Assembly (NCBI RefSeq): GCF_028532725.1
Contig: NZ_JAQKGU010000001.1
Location: 62,001-126,000 of the forward strand
Direction: 5' to 3'
DNA length: 64,000 nt
DNA from: Desulfovibrio sp. Fe33
GTDB lineage: Bacteria; Desulfobacterota; Desulfovibrionia; Desulfovibrionales; Desulfovibrionaceae
In this document: positions 9,202 through 18,583 of the stretch, in pieces
Layout: each line of letters starts with the position of its first letter
Position numbering within the stretch: position 1 is the stretch's first letter
Notes under the pieces: generated by a model
Seen by the model: the letters and a program-made list of their open reading frames with translations, nothing else
Told to the model about the DNA's origin: nothing
The model's database searches: none
Translations under genes and position numbers: made by a program

Positions 9202-10110
9202 CTATCGTACCGGGGAAACGAACTTGTCCGGCTTGATGGCCAGGACGGAGTTGGCCACGGTGGAGACGATGCGCTCGACGGTGTTGCCCACGACCAGGCC
9301 GGGAACGCCGGTGCGGGCCACGCTGCCCATGACCACGACGTCCATCTTCTGGTCGGCCGCGTAAGCCGGGATGACCTTGGCCGGGTTGCCGTGGATGATC
9401 TTGGCCTTGGCCTCGTCGGTCAGCCCGGCCGCCGCGAACAGGCTTTCCAGCTCGCGCTCGGTGTGGCTCTGCTCGTGTTCAAGGTATTCGGTTTTTTCCT
9501 TCTTGTTGAACCGGGGACTGGTCAGCACGGATTCCATGTAGCCGGACCAGCAGGTGATGACGTGCAGGTGGCCTCGCAGAATTTCATTGAGCCGGGCCGC
9601 GTGGGCCAGGATCTTTTCGTTCAGCGCGCGGTTGTCGGCGGACACGTCCGAGGTGTTCACCGCCGCCAGGATGCGGACCGCGCCCTTCCAGAGGTTGCCG
9701 CGATGAATCCAGACCGGGCAGGGGCATTTGCGCATGAGGTGCATGGCCATGCTGCCGGGCGCGCCGCCGGGGGCCGTCGAGCCGGTGATGAGCAGGTCGA
9801 AGCCGCCGTCCCGCACCAGCTTGATGGCTTCCATGAAGTCCTTGCCCCAGCGGAGTTCCACGGTCGTTCTGTCCTGGGCCTTGGCCTCTTCGGGGAGGAG
9901 CCGGTCTATTTCGGCCTGGTGGTGTTCGAGGAGAACCGTCCGCAGGTCCAGATCGAGAGCGGAAAAGTAGTCGGATACGGCTTCCGGCGGTTCCTCGAAG
10001 ACGTTGAGAACCGTCAGCCGGGCATCGGCCCTCATGCAGAATTCCACGGTGGAGGCGATCAGGTCGGCGTTCATTCGAGCACCCAGATCCAGCAGTACGT
10101 TCTCGAACAT
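9202..10110 (-). CDS. tandem universal stress protein (UspA family)
   Basis: A 302-residue cytoplasmic protein made of two UspA folds, about residues 1-140 and 150-300, as in UspE. The second half ends with the ATP-binding-type motif VVMGSVARTGVPGLVVGNTVERI, corresponding to the Gly-x2-Gly-x9-Gly(S/T) loop of nucleotide-binding Usp proteins. I set the start at ATG 10110 because AGGAGTCCTC lies directly upstream; a frame from 10221 adds an Arg-rich, non-family leader. It is divergent from a P-type cation ATPase across 240 bases. The specific stress role is unknown. Confidence 0.9.
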   Translation of the reverse strand: MFENVLLDLGARMNADLIASTVEFCMRADARLTVLNVFEEPPEAVSDYFSALDLDLRTVLLEHHQAEIDRLLPEEAKAQDRTTVELRWGKDFMEAIKLVRDGGFDLLITGSTAPGGAPGSMAMHLMRKCPCPVWIHRGNLWKGAVRILAAVNTSDVSADNRALNEKILAHAARLNEILRGHLHVITCWSGYMESVLTSPRFNKKEKTEYLEHEQSHTERELESLFAAAGLTDEAKAKIIHGNPAKVIPAYAADQKMDVVVMGSVARTGVPGLVVGNTVERIVSTVANSVLAIKPDKFVSPVR

Positions 10111-10350
10111 GAGGACTCCTTTTCGGTCCGGTCGGCAGATGCGTCGCGTGGGGGTTCGTCCGCACGGGAGCCGAGAATCCGGCCTGTTTCGGCGTGTGGA
10201 TGGTTTGATAGTCGTTCTCATTTTATGCCAGCGCAGACGATGGATGTCAAACGGTGAAGGCGTCTTGACGAAGGGCTTTCTTTGCTTCAGGGTTCAACAT
10301 GGGACAAAAATCCGCCGGTCAGGCGGCCGTGTGAATGGAGAGGTATTCTT

Positions 10351-13056
10351 ATGGAAACGCTGCTGGAGAAACATTGGCACCATCTTGAAGGAAGCGAGGC
10401 CGCCCGGTTCCTGGACGCGGACCCGGCCAGGGGGCTCGACGAGTTCGAAGTGGAGCGGCGGTTCCAGCGGTTCGGGGAAAATCTCATTTCCGGGAAGAAG
10501 GGCCGGACCGCCCTTTCGCGGTTCATGCTCCAGTTCCATCAGCCTCTCGTTTATATCCTCATTGTGGCGGGCGTGGTGACCGCCATCCTCGGCGAGTGGA
10601 TCGATTCGGGCGTCATTTTCGGCGTTGTCCTGGTCAACGCGGTGGTCGGACACATCCAGGAGTCCAAGGCGGTCAGGGCGCTGGACGCCCTGGCTTCGAG
10701 CCTGAGCGCCGAGGCCCTGGTCCTGCGCGCCGGGAAAGCGGTCCGGGTTCCCGCGGCCCAGGTGGTTCCCGGCGACGTGGTCCTCCTGCGCACCGGAGAC
10801 AAGGTCCCGGCCGACCTGCGGCTGCTGTCGGACAGGGAGCTGCGCGTGGACGAATCCATGCTCACCGGCGAGTCGCTGCCCGTAGACAAGGACGCCGCGC
10901 CGCTGCCCCGTGACACGGTGCTGGCCGAGCGCAGGAACATGGCCTACGCGGGCACGCTGGTCAGCTCCGGGCAGGGCGCGGGGGTGGTCGTGGCCACGGG
11001 CAACCGTACCGAGATCGGCCGCATCTCCGAACTCATCGACGCGGCGGACGAGCTGGAGACGCCGCTCACCCGCAAGATCAGCCGGTTCAGCCACGTGCTG
11101 CTGGCGTCCATTCTGATACTGGCTGCGGCCTCCTTCGTCCTCGGAGTGCTCCGCGACGAGCCCGCGAGCGAGATGTTCATGGCCGCCGTGGCCCTGGCCG
11201 TGGGGGCCATTCCGGAAGGGCTGCCCGCCGCCGTGACCATCATCCTGGCCATGGGAGTGTCGCGCATGGCCGGGCGCAAGGCGATCATCCGAAGGCTTCC
11301 GGCCGTGGAGACCCTGGGCGGGACGACGGTCATCTGTTCGGACAAGACCGGCACCCTGACCGAGAACCAGATGACGGTGCAGGAAATTTTCGCTGGGGGC
11401 GCGTCCTACGCGGTCTCGGGCCTGGGCTACGCCCCCGAGGGGGCGGTGGAGCCGGTGAAGGGCGGCGGCGCGCCCGATGCGGCTCTTGTGGAATGCCTGC
11501 GCGCCGGTGCGCTGTGCAACGATTCCAGGATACGCCTTCGGGACGGACGTCATCAGGTGGAGGGCGATCCCACCGAAGGCGCCCTGCTGGTGTCGGCCGG
11601 GAAGTACGGTCTGGACGCCGGACGCGAACAGGAGGAGTACGCAAGGGTGGACGTGCTGCCCTTCGAGTCGAGGTGGCGTTATATGGCCACGCTGCACACC
11701 TTGCCCGGAGGGAAAGTGGGGCGCGTGGCCTGCCTCAAGGGCGCGGTGGAAAGGGTTCTGGACTGCTGCAAGTCCGCGATGCTTCCTTCGGGCGAAGTCG
11801 GCGGGCTGGATGTCGCGGCCGTGATCGAGGCCCAGCACGCCATGGCCGCCAAGGGGCTGCGGGTGCTTGCCTTCGCCAGCAAGGAACTGCCCGAAGACGC
11901 CCGGCTTGAACGCTCCGAATCGTGCATGGGCATGGTGTTTCTCGGGTTGCAGGGCATGATCGACCCGCCCCGGGAAGAGGCCAGGACCGCCATCGCCGCC
12001 TGCCTGCGCGCCGGGATCAAGGTCAAGATGATAACCGGCGACCACGCGCGGACGGCCGAGGCCATCGGAATGCGGCTCGGCCTGCGGGGCGGGGATTGCC
12101 TGGCCGGTGAGGATTGCCCGGTCATGACCGGGCGCGAGATAGCGGAATTGAGCGATGCGGAATTGACCCGGCAGGTTCCCGGCATTCCGGTTTTCGCCCG
12201 GGTCTCTCCCGAGCAGAAGCTCCGGCTGGTCATGGCCCTTCAGAGAAACGGCGAGATCTGCGCCATGACCGGCGACGGGGTCAACGACGCCCCGGCCCTG
12301 AAGCAGGCGGATATCGGCGTGGCCATGGGCATCACCGGGACCGAGGTGGCCAAGGAGGCCGCCGACATGGTCCTGACCGACGACAACTTCGCCACGATCA
12401 CGGCTGCGGTGGAGGAAGGGCGCGGCGTGTTCGCCAACCTGCTCAAGTTCATCGCCTGGACCCTGCCCACCAACGCGGGCGAGGGACTGGTCATTCTGGC
12501 GGCCGTCCTGTTCGGCGTGGCCCTGCCCATTCTGCCGGTGCAGATTTTGTGGATCAACATGACCACGGCCGGCTGCCTCGGGCTGATGCTCGCCTTCGAA
12601 CCCATGGAGCCGGGCATCATGGACCGCCCGCCCCGCCGTCCGGAACGGCCCATGCTGGACCGGATCATCCTGCGCCGCATCGGCATCGTCAGCCTGCTCC
12701 TGCTGGTCAGCGCCTTCGGCCTGTTCAAGTGGGAGCTTGCGTTCGGGGCGTCCATGGAAGCGGCGCGAACCGTGGCGGTGAACGTCTTCGTCATGGTCGA
12801 GGCCTTCTATCTGCTCAACGCCCGGTCCTTCACGCGCTCGCCCTTCGCTTTGGGACTGGCCACCAACAAGTGGGTTCTGGGCGGCTTCTGGACCATGGCG
12901 GCCCTTCAGCTTTTCTACACCTACGCGCCGGTCATGCACCGGCTTTTCTCCAGCGCGCCTCTCGGCCCGTGGCAGTGGCTCAGGATCGTGGGCTGCGGCT
13001 TGGGCGTCTACTTCCTCGTGGAGTTGGACAAGAAGCTTTCCGCCTCGGATATCTGA
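10351..13056 (+). CDS. P-type cation-transporting ATPase (type II, SERCA/PMR-like)
   Basis: A 901-residue P2-type ATPase. Landmarks are TGES at 172-175 (actuator), PEGL at 288-291 (M4 ion site), the phosphorylated Asp331 in DKTGTLTENQM, and TGDGVND near 640. The M5-M6 region reads NAGE at 708-711 and WINMTTAG at 734-741. Compared with SERCA, the Asn and Glu of M5 and the Asn and Thr of M6 are kept, but the M6 Asp (SERCA Asp800) is Ala740, so transport of two calcium ions is doubtful. Start ATG 10351 has GAGAGG upstream. The ion is unknown: calcium, manganese, sodium or other. Confidence 0.9.
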   Translation: METLLEKHWHHLEGSEAARFLDADPARGLDEFEVERRFQRFGENLISGKKGRTALSRFMLQFHQPLVYILIVAGVVTAILGEWIDSGVIFGVVLVNAVVGHIQESKAVRALDALASSLSAEALVLRAGKAVRVPAAQVVPGDVVLLRTGDKVPADLRLLSDRELRVDESMLTGESLPVDKDAAPLPRDTVLAERRNMAYAGTLVSSGQGAGVVVATGNRTEIGRISELIDAADELETPLTRKISRFSHVLLASILILAAASFVLGVLRDEPASEMFMAAVALAVGAIPEGLPAAVTIILAMGVSRMAGRKAIIRRLPAVETLGGTTVICSDKTGTLTENQMTVQEIFAGGASYAVSGLGYAPEGAVEPVKGGGAPDAALVECLRAGALCNDSRIRLRDGRHQVEGDPTEGALLVSAGKYGLDAGREQEEYARVDVLPFESRWRYMATLHTLPGGKVGRVACLKGAVERVLDCCKSAMLPSGEVGGLDVAAVIEAQHAMAAKGLRVLAFASKELPEDARLERSESCMGMVFLGLQGMIDPPREEARTAIAACLRAGIKVKMITGDHARTAEAIGMRLGLRGGDCLAGEDCPVMTGREIAELSDAELTRQVPGIPVFARVSPEQKLRLVMALQRNGEICAMTGDGVNDAPALKQADIGVAMGITGTEVAKEAADMVLTDDNFATITAAVEEGRGVFANLLKFIAWTLPTNAGEGLVILAAVLFGVALPILPVQILWINMTTAGCLGLMLAFEPMEPGIMDRPPRRPERPMLDRIILRRIGIVSLLLLVSAFGLFKWELAFGASMEAARTVAVNVFVMVEAFYLLNARSFTRSPFALGLATNKWVLGGFWTMAALQLFYTYAPVMHRLFSSAPLGPWQWLRIVGCGLGVYFLVELDKKLSASDI

Positions 13057-13127
13057 CGTTTCCATGGAAACCGGTTCGTTTGCCGATTCCATATTTATAA
13101 CACAAATATAATATCTCCGTAGTTTCG

Positions 13128-13154
13128 CTTCCGTTAGTGTCCCGATAACGGAAG
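13128..13154. repeat. 9-bp inverted repeat ahead of chemoreceptor gene
   Basis: CTTCCGTTA (13128-13136) pairs perfectly with TAACGGAAG (13146-13154). It lies 72 bases past the ATPase stop and 82 bases before the chemoreceptor start. A TATAAT sequence occurs at 13107-13112. It may be a weak terminator for the ATPase (CGTTTTTGG follows) or a control site for the chemoreceptor. Confidence 0.4.
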
Positions 13155-13236
13155 GATCTCCGTTTTTGGCATGGGGGTCTTCTCGGTGTGACTGTCGGAG
13201 GAACCATCTGTATTTCCATGATGTTCGGGAGGTCTC

Positions 13237-15264
13237 ATGTTCAAAAATCTTAATCTTGGGCTGAAGCTCGGACTGGGCTTTGGATGTCTGATACTCATTG
13301 CGGCCGTGCTCGGCGGCGTCGCCATCTACAACATGCTGATGGTGAGCGAGGATTCGCGGCAGCTCGCCGAGGAATTCGTTCCGGAGGTGGGCATCGCCAA
13401 CGACCTCGAACGGGTCGTGCTGCTGACCATGTATGCGGTTCGGGGGTATTCGCTGAGCGAATCCGAAGCCTTCTGGACCGAGGGGCGCAAGCGGCTGGAA
13501 GAAACCGAGGCGGACCTGCGCAAGGCCAAGGCGCACGCAGACAAGTACCCCCGGCTGGTCAAGCTCAAGAAGGATGTCGAGACCGCGAGCGAGGGCGTCG
13601 CCGTCTACGATGGGCTTGTGAACGAGACCCGGCGGCTCGTCGTGGCCATGACGGAAAACCGGACGGCCATGGATGGCGCGGCCGCCGTGTTCATGAAGAA
13701 CTGCGAGGACTTTCTGGATTCGCAGCATGTAGCCCTGGGACGGGAGCTCGATTCCGGCGCGACCACGGCCACCATTGCCGAGCGGGTGCGCAAGATCGAC
13801 ATGGTCAACGACATCATTCATCTGTGCAACAGTGTCCGGATCAGGAATTTCAAGTCGCAGGCCATGCGCAACCCCGAGGTCATGCGGGCCGCAGTAGATG
13901 ATTTCACGCACATGCGGGAAAAATACGATACGATCAAGGTCGTCACCCGGCAGTCCGACAACCTCAGGCAACTGGAGAACATCCGCGCGTCCGGCGACGC
14001 TTATGCCGAGGCGATGCGGCGGTTCATGGCCAATTTCGAGGCGTTGGGCGAACTGAACGTCCAACGCAACAGCGCGGCGCAGGCCGTTCTCACGGCCGCC
14101 CAGAATACGGCCACCGCGGGAGTGGAGGCCACCTAGAACATGGCCAACGTGGCCATGGCTTCGCTGGGGACCGCCTCCACGATCATGGCCGTCGGGCTGG
14201 CCCTGGCCTTTCTCATAGGCATCGTCCTGGCCTGGGCGCTCACGCGCATGATTACCCGCCCGGTCATGCAGGGCGTGGATTTCGCCAAGCGCATGAGCGA
14301 GGGAGATTTCACCAGCACCCTGAATATCGACCGCCACGACGAGATCGGCGTTCTGGCGCAGGCCCTGAACAACATGGTCTCCCGTCTTCAGACCGTGGTG
14401 GCCGACGTGGACGCCGCCACCCACAACGTTGCCGGAGGCAGCGCGGAGCTGTCGGCCTCGTCGCAGTCCTTGTCCCAGGGAGCGACGGAGCAGGCCGCGT
14501 CCATCGAGGAGGTCTCCTCGTCCATGGAGCAGATGGCCTCCAACATCAGCCAGAACGCCGAGAACGCCCGCGAGACCGAGGCCCTGGCGACCAAGGCGGC
14601 CACGGATGCCCGCGTCAGCGGCGAGGCCGTGGGCCAGACCGTGGACGCCATGAAGGAAATCGCCGAGAAGATATCCATAATAGAGGAGATCGCCCGCCAG
14701 ACCAACCTCCTGGCCTTGAACGCCGCCATCGAGGCGGCCAGGGCCGGTGAGCACGGCAAGGGCTTCGCCGTTGTCGCCGCCGAGGTGCGCAAGCTGGCCG
14801 AGCGGTCGGGTTCCGCGGCGGCGGAGATCAGCGAGCTTTCCTCTTCCAGCGTGGAAGTGGCCGAAAAGGCGGGCAAGATGCTGGGCCAATTGGTCCCGGA
14901 CATCGAACGGACCGCCTCCCTGGTTCAGGAGATCACCGCGGCCAGCAACGAGCAGAACGCGGGCGCGACCCAGATCAACCAGGCCATCAGCCAGCTCGAC
15001 ACGGTCATCCAGCAAAACGCCTCGGCCTCGGAGGAGATGGCCTCCACCAGCGAAGAGCTGTCCAGCCAGGGACAGCAGCTTCAGGAGACCATGTCGTTCT
15101 TCAACGTGGGCAACGCGGGCAGGGGCAGGCGGAAGCGCGTCCAGGTGCGGTCCGCACCCGCCGCCGCGCTGCCTGAGGCGGGCAACCCCGTGCCTGGCGG
15201 AATCGAGGCCGGCATGAACCTGGACATGGGCGAAGAGGCAGACGCCGATTTCGAGCGGTTCTAG
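13237..15264 (+). pseudogene. methyl-accepting chemotaxis protein interrupted by in-frame TAG
   Basis: One uninterrupted frame of 675 codons is broken only by TAG at 14134-14136. The upstream 299 codons give a first membrane helix (about 10-32) and a helical periplasmic sensor. The downstream part, with a possible restart at ATG 14140, gives the second membrane helix ([20 protein letters not shown]), HAMP, and a full signalling domain with the hairpin motif [20 protein letters not shown]. Context reads VEAT-stop-NMANVAM; a C-to-T change in CAG (Gln) would explain it. The C-terminus DFERF fits the CheR-tether pentapeptide rule. GGGAGGTCTC precedes the start. It is probably inactive unless the amber is suppressed or is a sequence error. 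Confidence 0.8.
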
Positions 15265-15287
15265 GCCGCACATACCGGACGACGATC

Positions 15288-15329
15288 GGGCCGTTCCTCT
15301 CGGGCGAGAGGAACGGCCCGTTTTCGTTT
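15288..15329 (+). terminator. rho-independent terminator after chemoreceptor
   Basis: A perfect 13-bp stem, GGGCCGTTCCTCT (15288-15300) with AGAGGAACGGCCC (15307-15319) around CGGGCG, is followed by GTTTTCGTTT. It lies 24 bases after the stop codon. Confidence 0.9.
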
Positions 15330-15542
15330 ATTCAAAATATTCGGTTGGTTGCCGAATATACAGGATGACGGTTGTCGAACCGTAAAGGCCGATTGCTTTG
15401 TTTTTTTCGTCGCATTTACACGAAATTCATGTCCGTATTGCACGCAAACGGCTTTTGTTTGGCGGAACATATTGAAAAGAAAGGAGATAAATCATAAGCC
15501 AATTTTGTAACATAAGTTAACACATTGATTTACAGGGTCTTA

Positions 15543-15620
15543 ATGAAAGCCCTTGCATGTTGTTCTGGATGGGTGCAACATCCGCCTCCTGCAAAACACC
15601 TTACTTTACGGATTTTGTAA
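15543..15620 (+). CDS. possible 25-residue leader ORF ahead of lutA
   Basis: ATG 15543 opens 25 codons (MKALACCSGWVQHPPPAKHL and five more) ending in TAA at 15618-15620, two bases before the lutA ATG. AGGG sits upstream. The lutA start itself lacks a strong Shine-Dalgarno (only ACGGA, inside this ORF), so lutA could be reached by coupled re-initiation from the short ORF. Coding is not proven; the peptide matches nothing I recognise. Confidence 0.35.
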   Translation: MKALACCSGWVQHPPPAKHLTLRIL

Positions 15621-15622
15621 AA

Positions 15623-16369
15623 ATGACCCAACCAAATGTGACCCTCTTTATCCAGTGTCTGGTGGATTCCCTGTCGCCCGAGACCGGGGACGCCATGGTC
15701 AGCGTGCTGGAACGGCTCGGCGTGCGGATGCACTATCCCCCGGACCAGACCTGCTGCGGACAGCCCGCCTTCAATTCCGGATACCGCAAGGAAGCGGCAA
15801 AAACTGCCAGCCGGTTCCTCGACATTTTTGAAAACAGTGAGGCCATCATCTGCCCCTCCGGCTCCTGCGTGCACATGGTCCGCCATCACTACCTGGAGCT
15901 GTTCCGGGACGATCCCGTCCTGCTGGACAGGGCGCGCCGGGTCGCGGCCAAGACCTTCGAGTTCACCGAGTATCTGGTGGACGTCCTCGGCGTGACCGAT
16001 CCCGGGTCGCAGATCGGGTCCCGGTTCGACGGGACCGTGACCTACCACGACTCCTGCCACCTCTCGCGGGGGCTTGGCATTCGCAGGCAGCCCCGCCTGC
16101 TCCTGGAGAACGTTCCCGGCCTGACCCTCGTGGAGATGGACGAGTCCGACCGCTGCTGTGGTTTCGGCGGGACGTTTTCGGTGAAGTATCCCGAGATTTC
16201 CACGGCGCTTGTGGACGACAAGGTCCAGACCATTCTCGACACCGGAGCCGACGCCGTTGTCGGTTGCGACGTGAGTTGCCTCATGAACATCAAAGGCCGC
16301 CTCTCGCGTCTGGGCTCGCATGTCCGCGCCCTGCACATCGCCGAAATCCTGGCCGGGGAGGGGAAATAG
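15623..16369 (+). CDS. lutA: LutA-type Fe-S oxidoreductase subunit (CCG domain)
   Basis: A 248-residue cysteine-rich protein with two CCG domains: a first cluster with TCCGQPAFNSG near residues 40-50, and a second with YHDSCHL and DRCCGFGG. This is the LutA/LldE subunit of the non-flavin L-lactate dehydrogenase LutABC, which oxidises lactate to pyruvate and passes electrons onward through Fe-S centres. I chose ATG 15623 because LutA proteins start just before VTLFIQCLVD. It is two bases upstream of lutB and clearly in one operon with lutB and lutC. Confidence 0.88.
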   Translation: MTQPNVTLFIQCLVDSLSPETGDAMVSVLERLGVRMHYPPDQTCCGQPAFNSGYRKEAAKTASRFLDIFENSEAIICPSGSCVHMVRHHYLELFRDDPVLLDRARRVAAKTFEFTEYLVDVLGVTDPGSQIGSRFDGTVTYHDSCHLSRGLGIRRQPRLLLENVPGLTLVEMDESDRCCGFGGTFSVKYPEISTALVDDKVQTILDTGADAVVGCDVSCLMNIKGRLSRLGSHVRALHIAEILAGEGK

Positions 16370-16371
16370 CC

Positions 16372-17823
16372 ATGCACGAAACCTGTGACAAGACCTACTC
16401 CGAGCTGTCCAGCGCCGCCATCGGCGACAGTGAGCTGCACGCGGCCATCCGCATGGTCCAGAACGGCATGGGCAAAGGCGCGCAGGCGATGTGGCGGGAC
16501 GAAATAACCCCGGAACACCGCCGTCTGGCCAAGGAGGCGCGCCTGCGCACCCTGAACAACCTCGACGCGGTCCTGGCGACCCTTTCCGAGAAGATTCGGG
16601 CGCGCGGCGGGCACGTCTATTTCGCGGCCACCGCCGAGGACGCCCGCAATTACTGTCTGGAAGTGGCCCGCAAGCACAACGTCCGGCTGGCGGTCAAGGG
16701 CAAGTCCATGACCTCGGCCGAGATCGGCATGGACCCCCTGCTGGAGGAGAACGGCGTGGAGGTTGTGGAAACCGACCTCGGCGAGTACATCATCCAGTTG
16801 GCGGGCGAAGCGCCTTCGCACATCATCGCCCCCTGCATCCACATGAACAGGAAACGGATCGGCAAGCTGTTCCAGGAGAAGCTCGGAATCCCCTATTCCG
16901 AGGACCCGCCGACCCTGACCAAGGCCGCCCGAAAGGCCTTGCGCGAAAAGCTGCTGAGCGCGGACATGGGCATCAGCGGTTGCAACATCGCCTGCGCCGA
17001 GACCGGCCACGTCTGCCTGGTCTCCAACGAGGGCAACATCCGCATGTGCACGACCATGCCGAAGGTCCACGTGGCCCTCATGGGCATGGAGCGTGTCACC
17101 GCCACCCTGGCCGAGCACGACATGCTTCTTCGCCTGCTGACCAGGGGCGCTTCGGCCCAGAAGGTGTCCACCTACGTCTCCTTCATAGGCGGTCCACGCC
17201 AGCCCGGCGAGACCGACGGTCCCGAGGAGTTCCATCTGGTCGTCATCGACAACGGGCGCATGAAGATGCTCGCCGACCCGCGGTTCCGCGAGGTCCTCTC
17301 CTGCATCCGCTGCGGCGGCTGCCTGAACATCTGCCCGGTCTACGGGCGTATCGGCGGTCATGCCTACAAAGGGACCTATTGCGGTCCCATCGGAGCGGTC
17401 CTCATGCCGCTTCTCGATGGAGTCAACAAGCACGCGGACCTCTGTCGGGGCGAGTCCCTGTGCGGGGCGTGCAAGGATATCTGCCCGGTTCACAACGACC
17501 TGCCGCGTATGCTTTCCGAGTTGCGCTACATGCTCGCCTACGGCGATGAGGATTGGGGCGTCGAGCCGGTGGACGGGTCCGAGGCGTGCGCCTTCAAGGC
17601 GTGGGGCGCGGCCATGTCCAGCCGCACCGCGTACGACCTGCTGGTCAAGGCGGGGCGCATCGTGCAGGTCCCGTTCGTGAAAAACGGCGTGCTCGGGAAG
17701 GGCGTCGGTCCGCTCGCGAAATGGACCGCCACCCGCGATTTCCCGCCCATCGCCAAAAAGACCTTTGCCGAACGGTGGAAGACCGACCACTCGAAGCGTC
17801 TCAATGGAGCCGACAATGAATAA
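16372..17823 (+). CDS. lutB: LutB-type ferredoxin subunit of L-lactate dehydrogenase
   Basis: A 483-residue protein of the LutB/LldF family. An N-terminal LUD domain covers about residues 60-290. Then come two [4Fe-4S] ferredoxin motifs, CIRCGGCLNICPVY (near 310) and CGACKDICPVHNDLP (near 365), and a C-terminal LutB region. ATG 16372 follows GGGGAGG and sits just after the lutA stop; an upstream in-frame ATG at 16264 lies inside lutA and is rejected. It probably transfers electrons from lactate oxidation to a quinone- or ferredoxin-linked acceptor. No lactate permease is adjacent. Confidence 0.92.
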   Translation: MHETCDKTYSELSSAAIGDSELHAAIRMVQNGMGKGAQAMWRDEITPEHRRLAKEARLRTLNNLDAVLATLSEKIRARGGHVYFAATAEDARNYCLEVARKHNVRLAVKGKSMTSAEIGMDPLLEENGVEVVETDLGEYIIQLAGEAPSHIIAPCIHMNRKRIGKLFQEKLGIPYSEDPPTLTKAARKALREKLLSADMGISGCNIACAETGHVCLVSNEGNIRMCTTMPKVHVALMGMERVTATLAEHDMLLRLLTRGASAQKVSTYVSFIGGPRQPGETDGPEEFHLVVIDNGRMKMLADPRFREVLSCIRCGGCLNICPVYGRIGGHAYKGTYCGPIGAVLMPLLDGVNKHADLCRGESLCGACKDICPVHNDLPRMLSELRYMLAYGDEDWGVEPVDGSEACAFKAWGAAMSSRTAYDLLVKAGRIVQVPFVKNGVLGKGVGPLAKWTATRDFPPIAKKTFAERWKTDHSKRLNGADNE

Positions 17824-18553
17824 CGAACAGCAATTTCTCGATCGCATCCGCAAGGCGCTGGGCCGGGATCAGGCCCCTAACGGGGCGACGCTCTTTTCCA
17901 GCCGTCCCGAGGGCGAGCTGGAAGAGCTTCTCAAGCGCGCCGACCGCGATCGGGCCGGGCGGCTGGAGCTTCTCGAAGAACTCCGGCGGAGCGCCGTTCC
18001 CCTGAACCTCAACGTGCACACGGCCGAGGACCTCGAAGATGCCGGACGCCGCATCGCGAACCTGGCCCGCGTCTCGGAAACGGAATGGGGCGGGGACAAA
18101 CATGTCCTCATGCACGACGATCCCCTGCTGCACGGGCTCAAGCTGCCCGAGCTGCTGGCCGGGGACCCTGTGGCCGTGGACGTGGCCCGCTTCGAGCCGG
18201 GCGAGGACGAGGCTGCGGGCAAGCAGCGGCTGCGCGGCATCGCCGAGCAGGCCTACATAGGGTTGACCGGCGCGGACTGGTGCGCGGCCGATTGCGCCGC
18301 CATCGCCTTGTTGACCGGGCCGGGACACGGCCGGGCCGTTTCGCTGGCGCCGTCCATTCTCATATCGGTCGTGACCCTCGACCGGATGGTCGCCGATCTG
18401 TCCGAGGGGTACGCCCTGCTCGAAGCGCGCGGCGAATTGCCCGCTTCCTTCACCTTCATTTCCGGCCCTTCCAAGACCGCGGATATCGAGGGGCAGCTCG
18501 TTCACGGCGCGCACGGGCCGCGTGAGATGCACCTGTTCGTTGTCACTGGGTAG
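17816..18553 (+). CDS. lutC: LutC-type LUD-domain protein
   Basis: A 245-residue LUD-domain protein (LutC/LldG), the third subunit of the lactate oxidation complex. The conserved core includes GLTGADWCAADCAAIALLTG and the terminal SGPSKTADIEGQLVHGAHGP, which is diagnostic of LutC. The start overlaps the lutB stop by 8 bases with GGAG six bases upstream, so translation is coupled. In sulfate reducers these genes often lie in a lactate regulon with a permease and phosphate acetyltransferase; here only the three subunits are present. Confidence 0.92.
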   Translation: MNNEQQFLDRIRKALGRDQAPNGATLFSSRPEGELEELLKRADRDRAGRLELLEELRRSAVPLNLNVHTAEDLEDAGRRIANLARVSETEWGGDKHVLMHDDPLLHGLKLPELLAGDPVAVDVARFEPGEDEAAGKQRLRGIAEQAYIGLTGADWCAADCAAIALLTGPGHGRAVSLAPSILISVVTLDRMVADLSEGYALLEARGELPASFTFISGPSKTADIEGQLVHGAHGPREMHLFVVTG

Positions 18554-18583
18554 GTTCAGGGAGCGCGTTGCCCTCTTAATGGG

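Noticed and set aside
10294-15273. Leftward open frame of 1659 codons opposite the ATPase and chemoreceptor
   Set aside because: It is antisense to two clear genes, has low-complexity His/Gly/Arg-rich composition and no domain; high GC removes stop codons in this frame.
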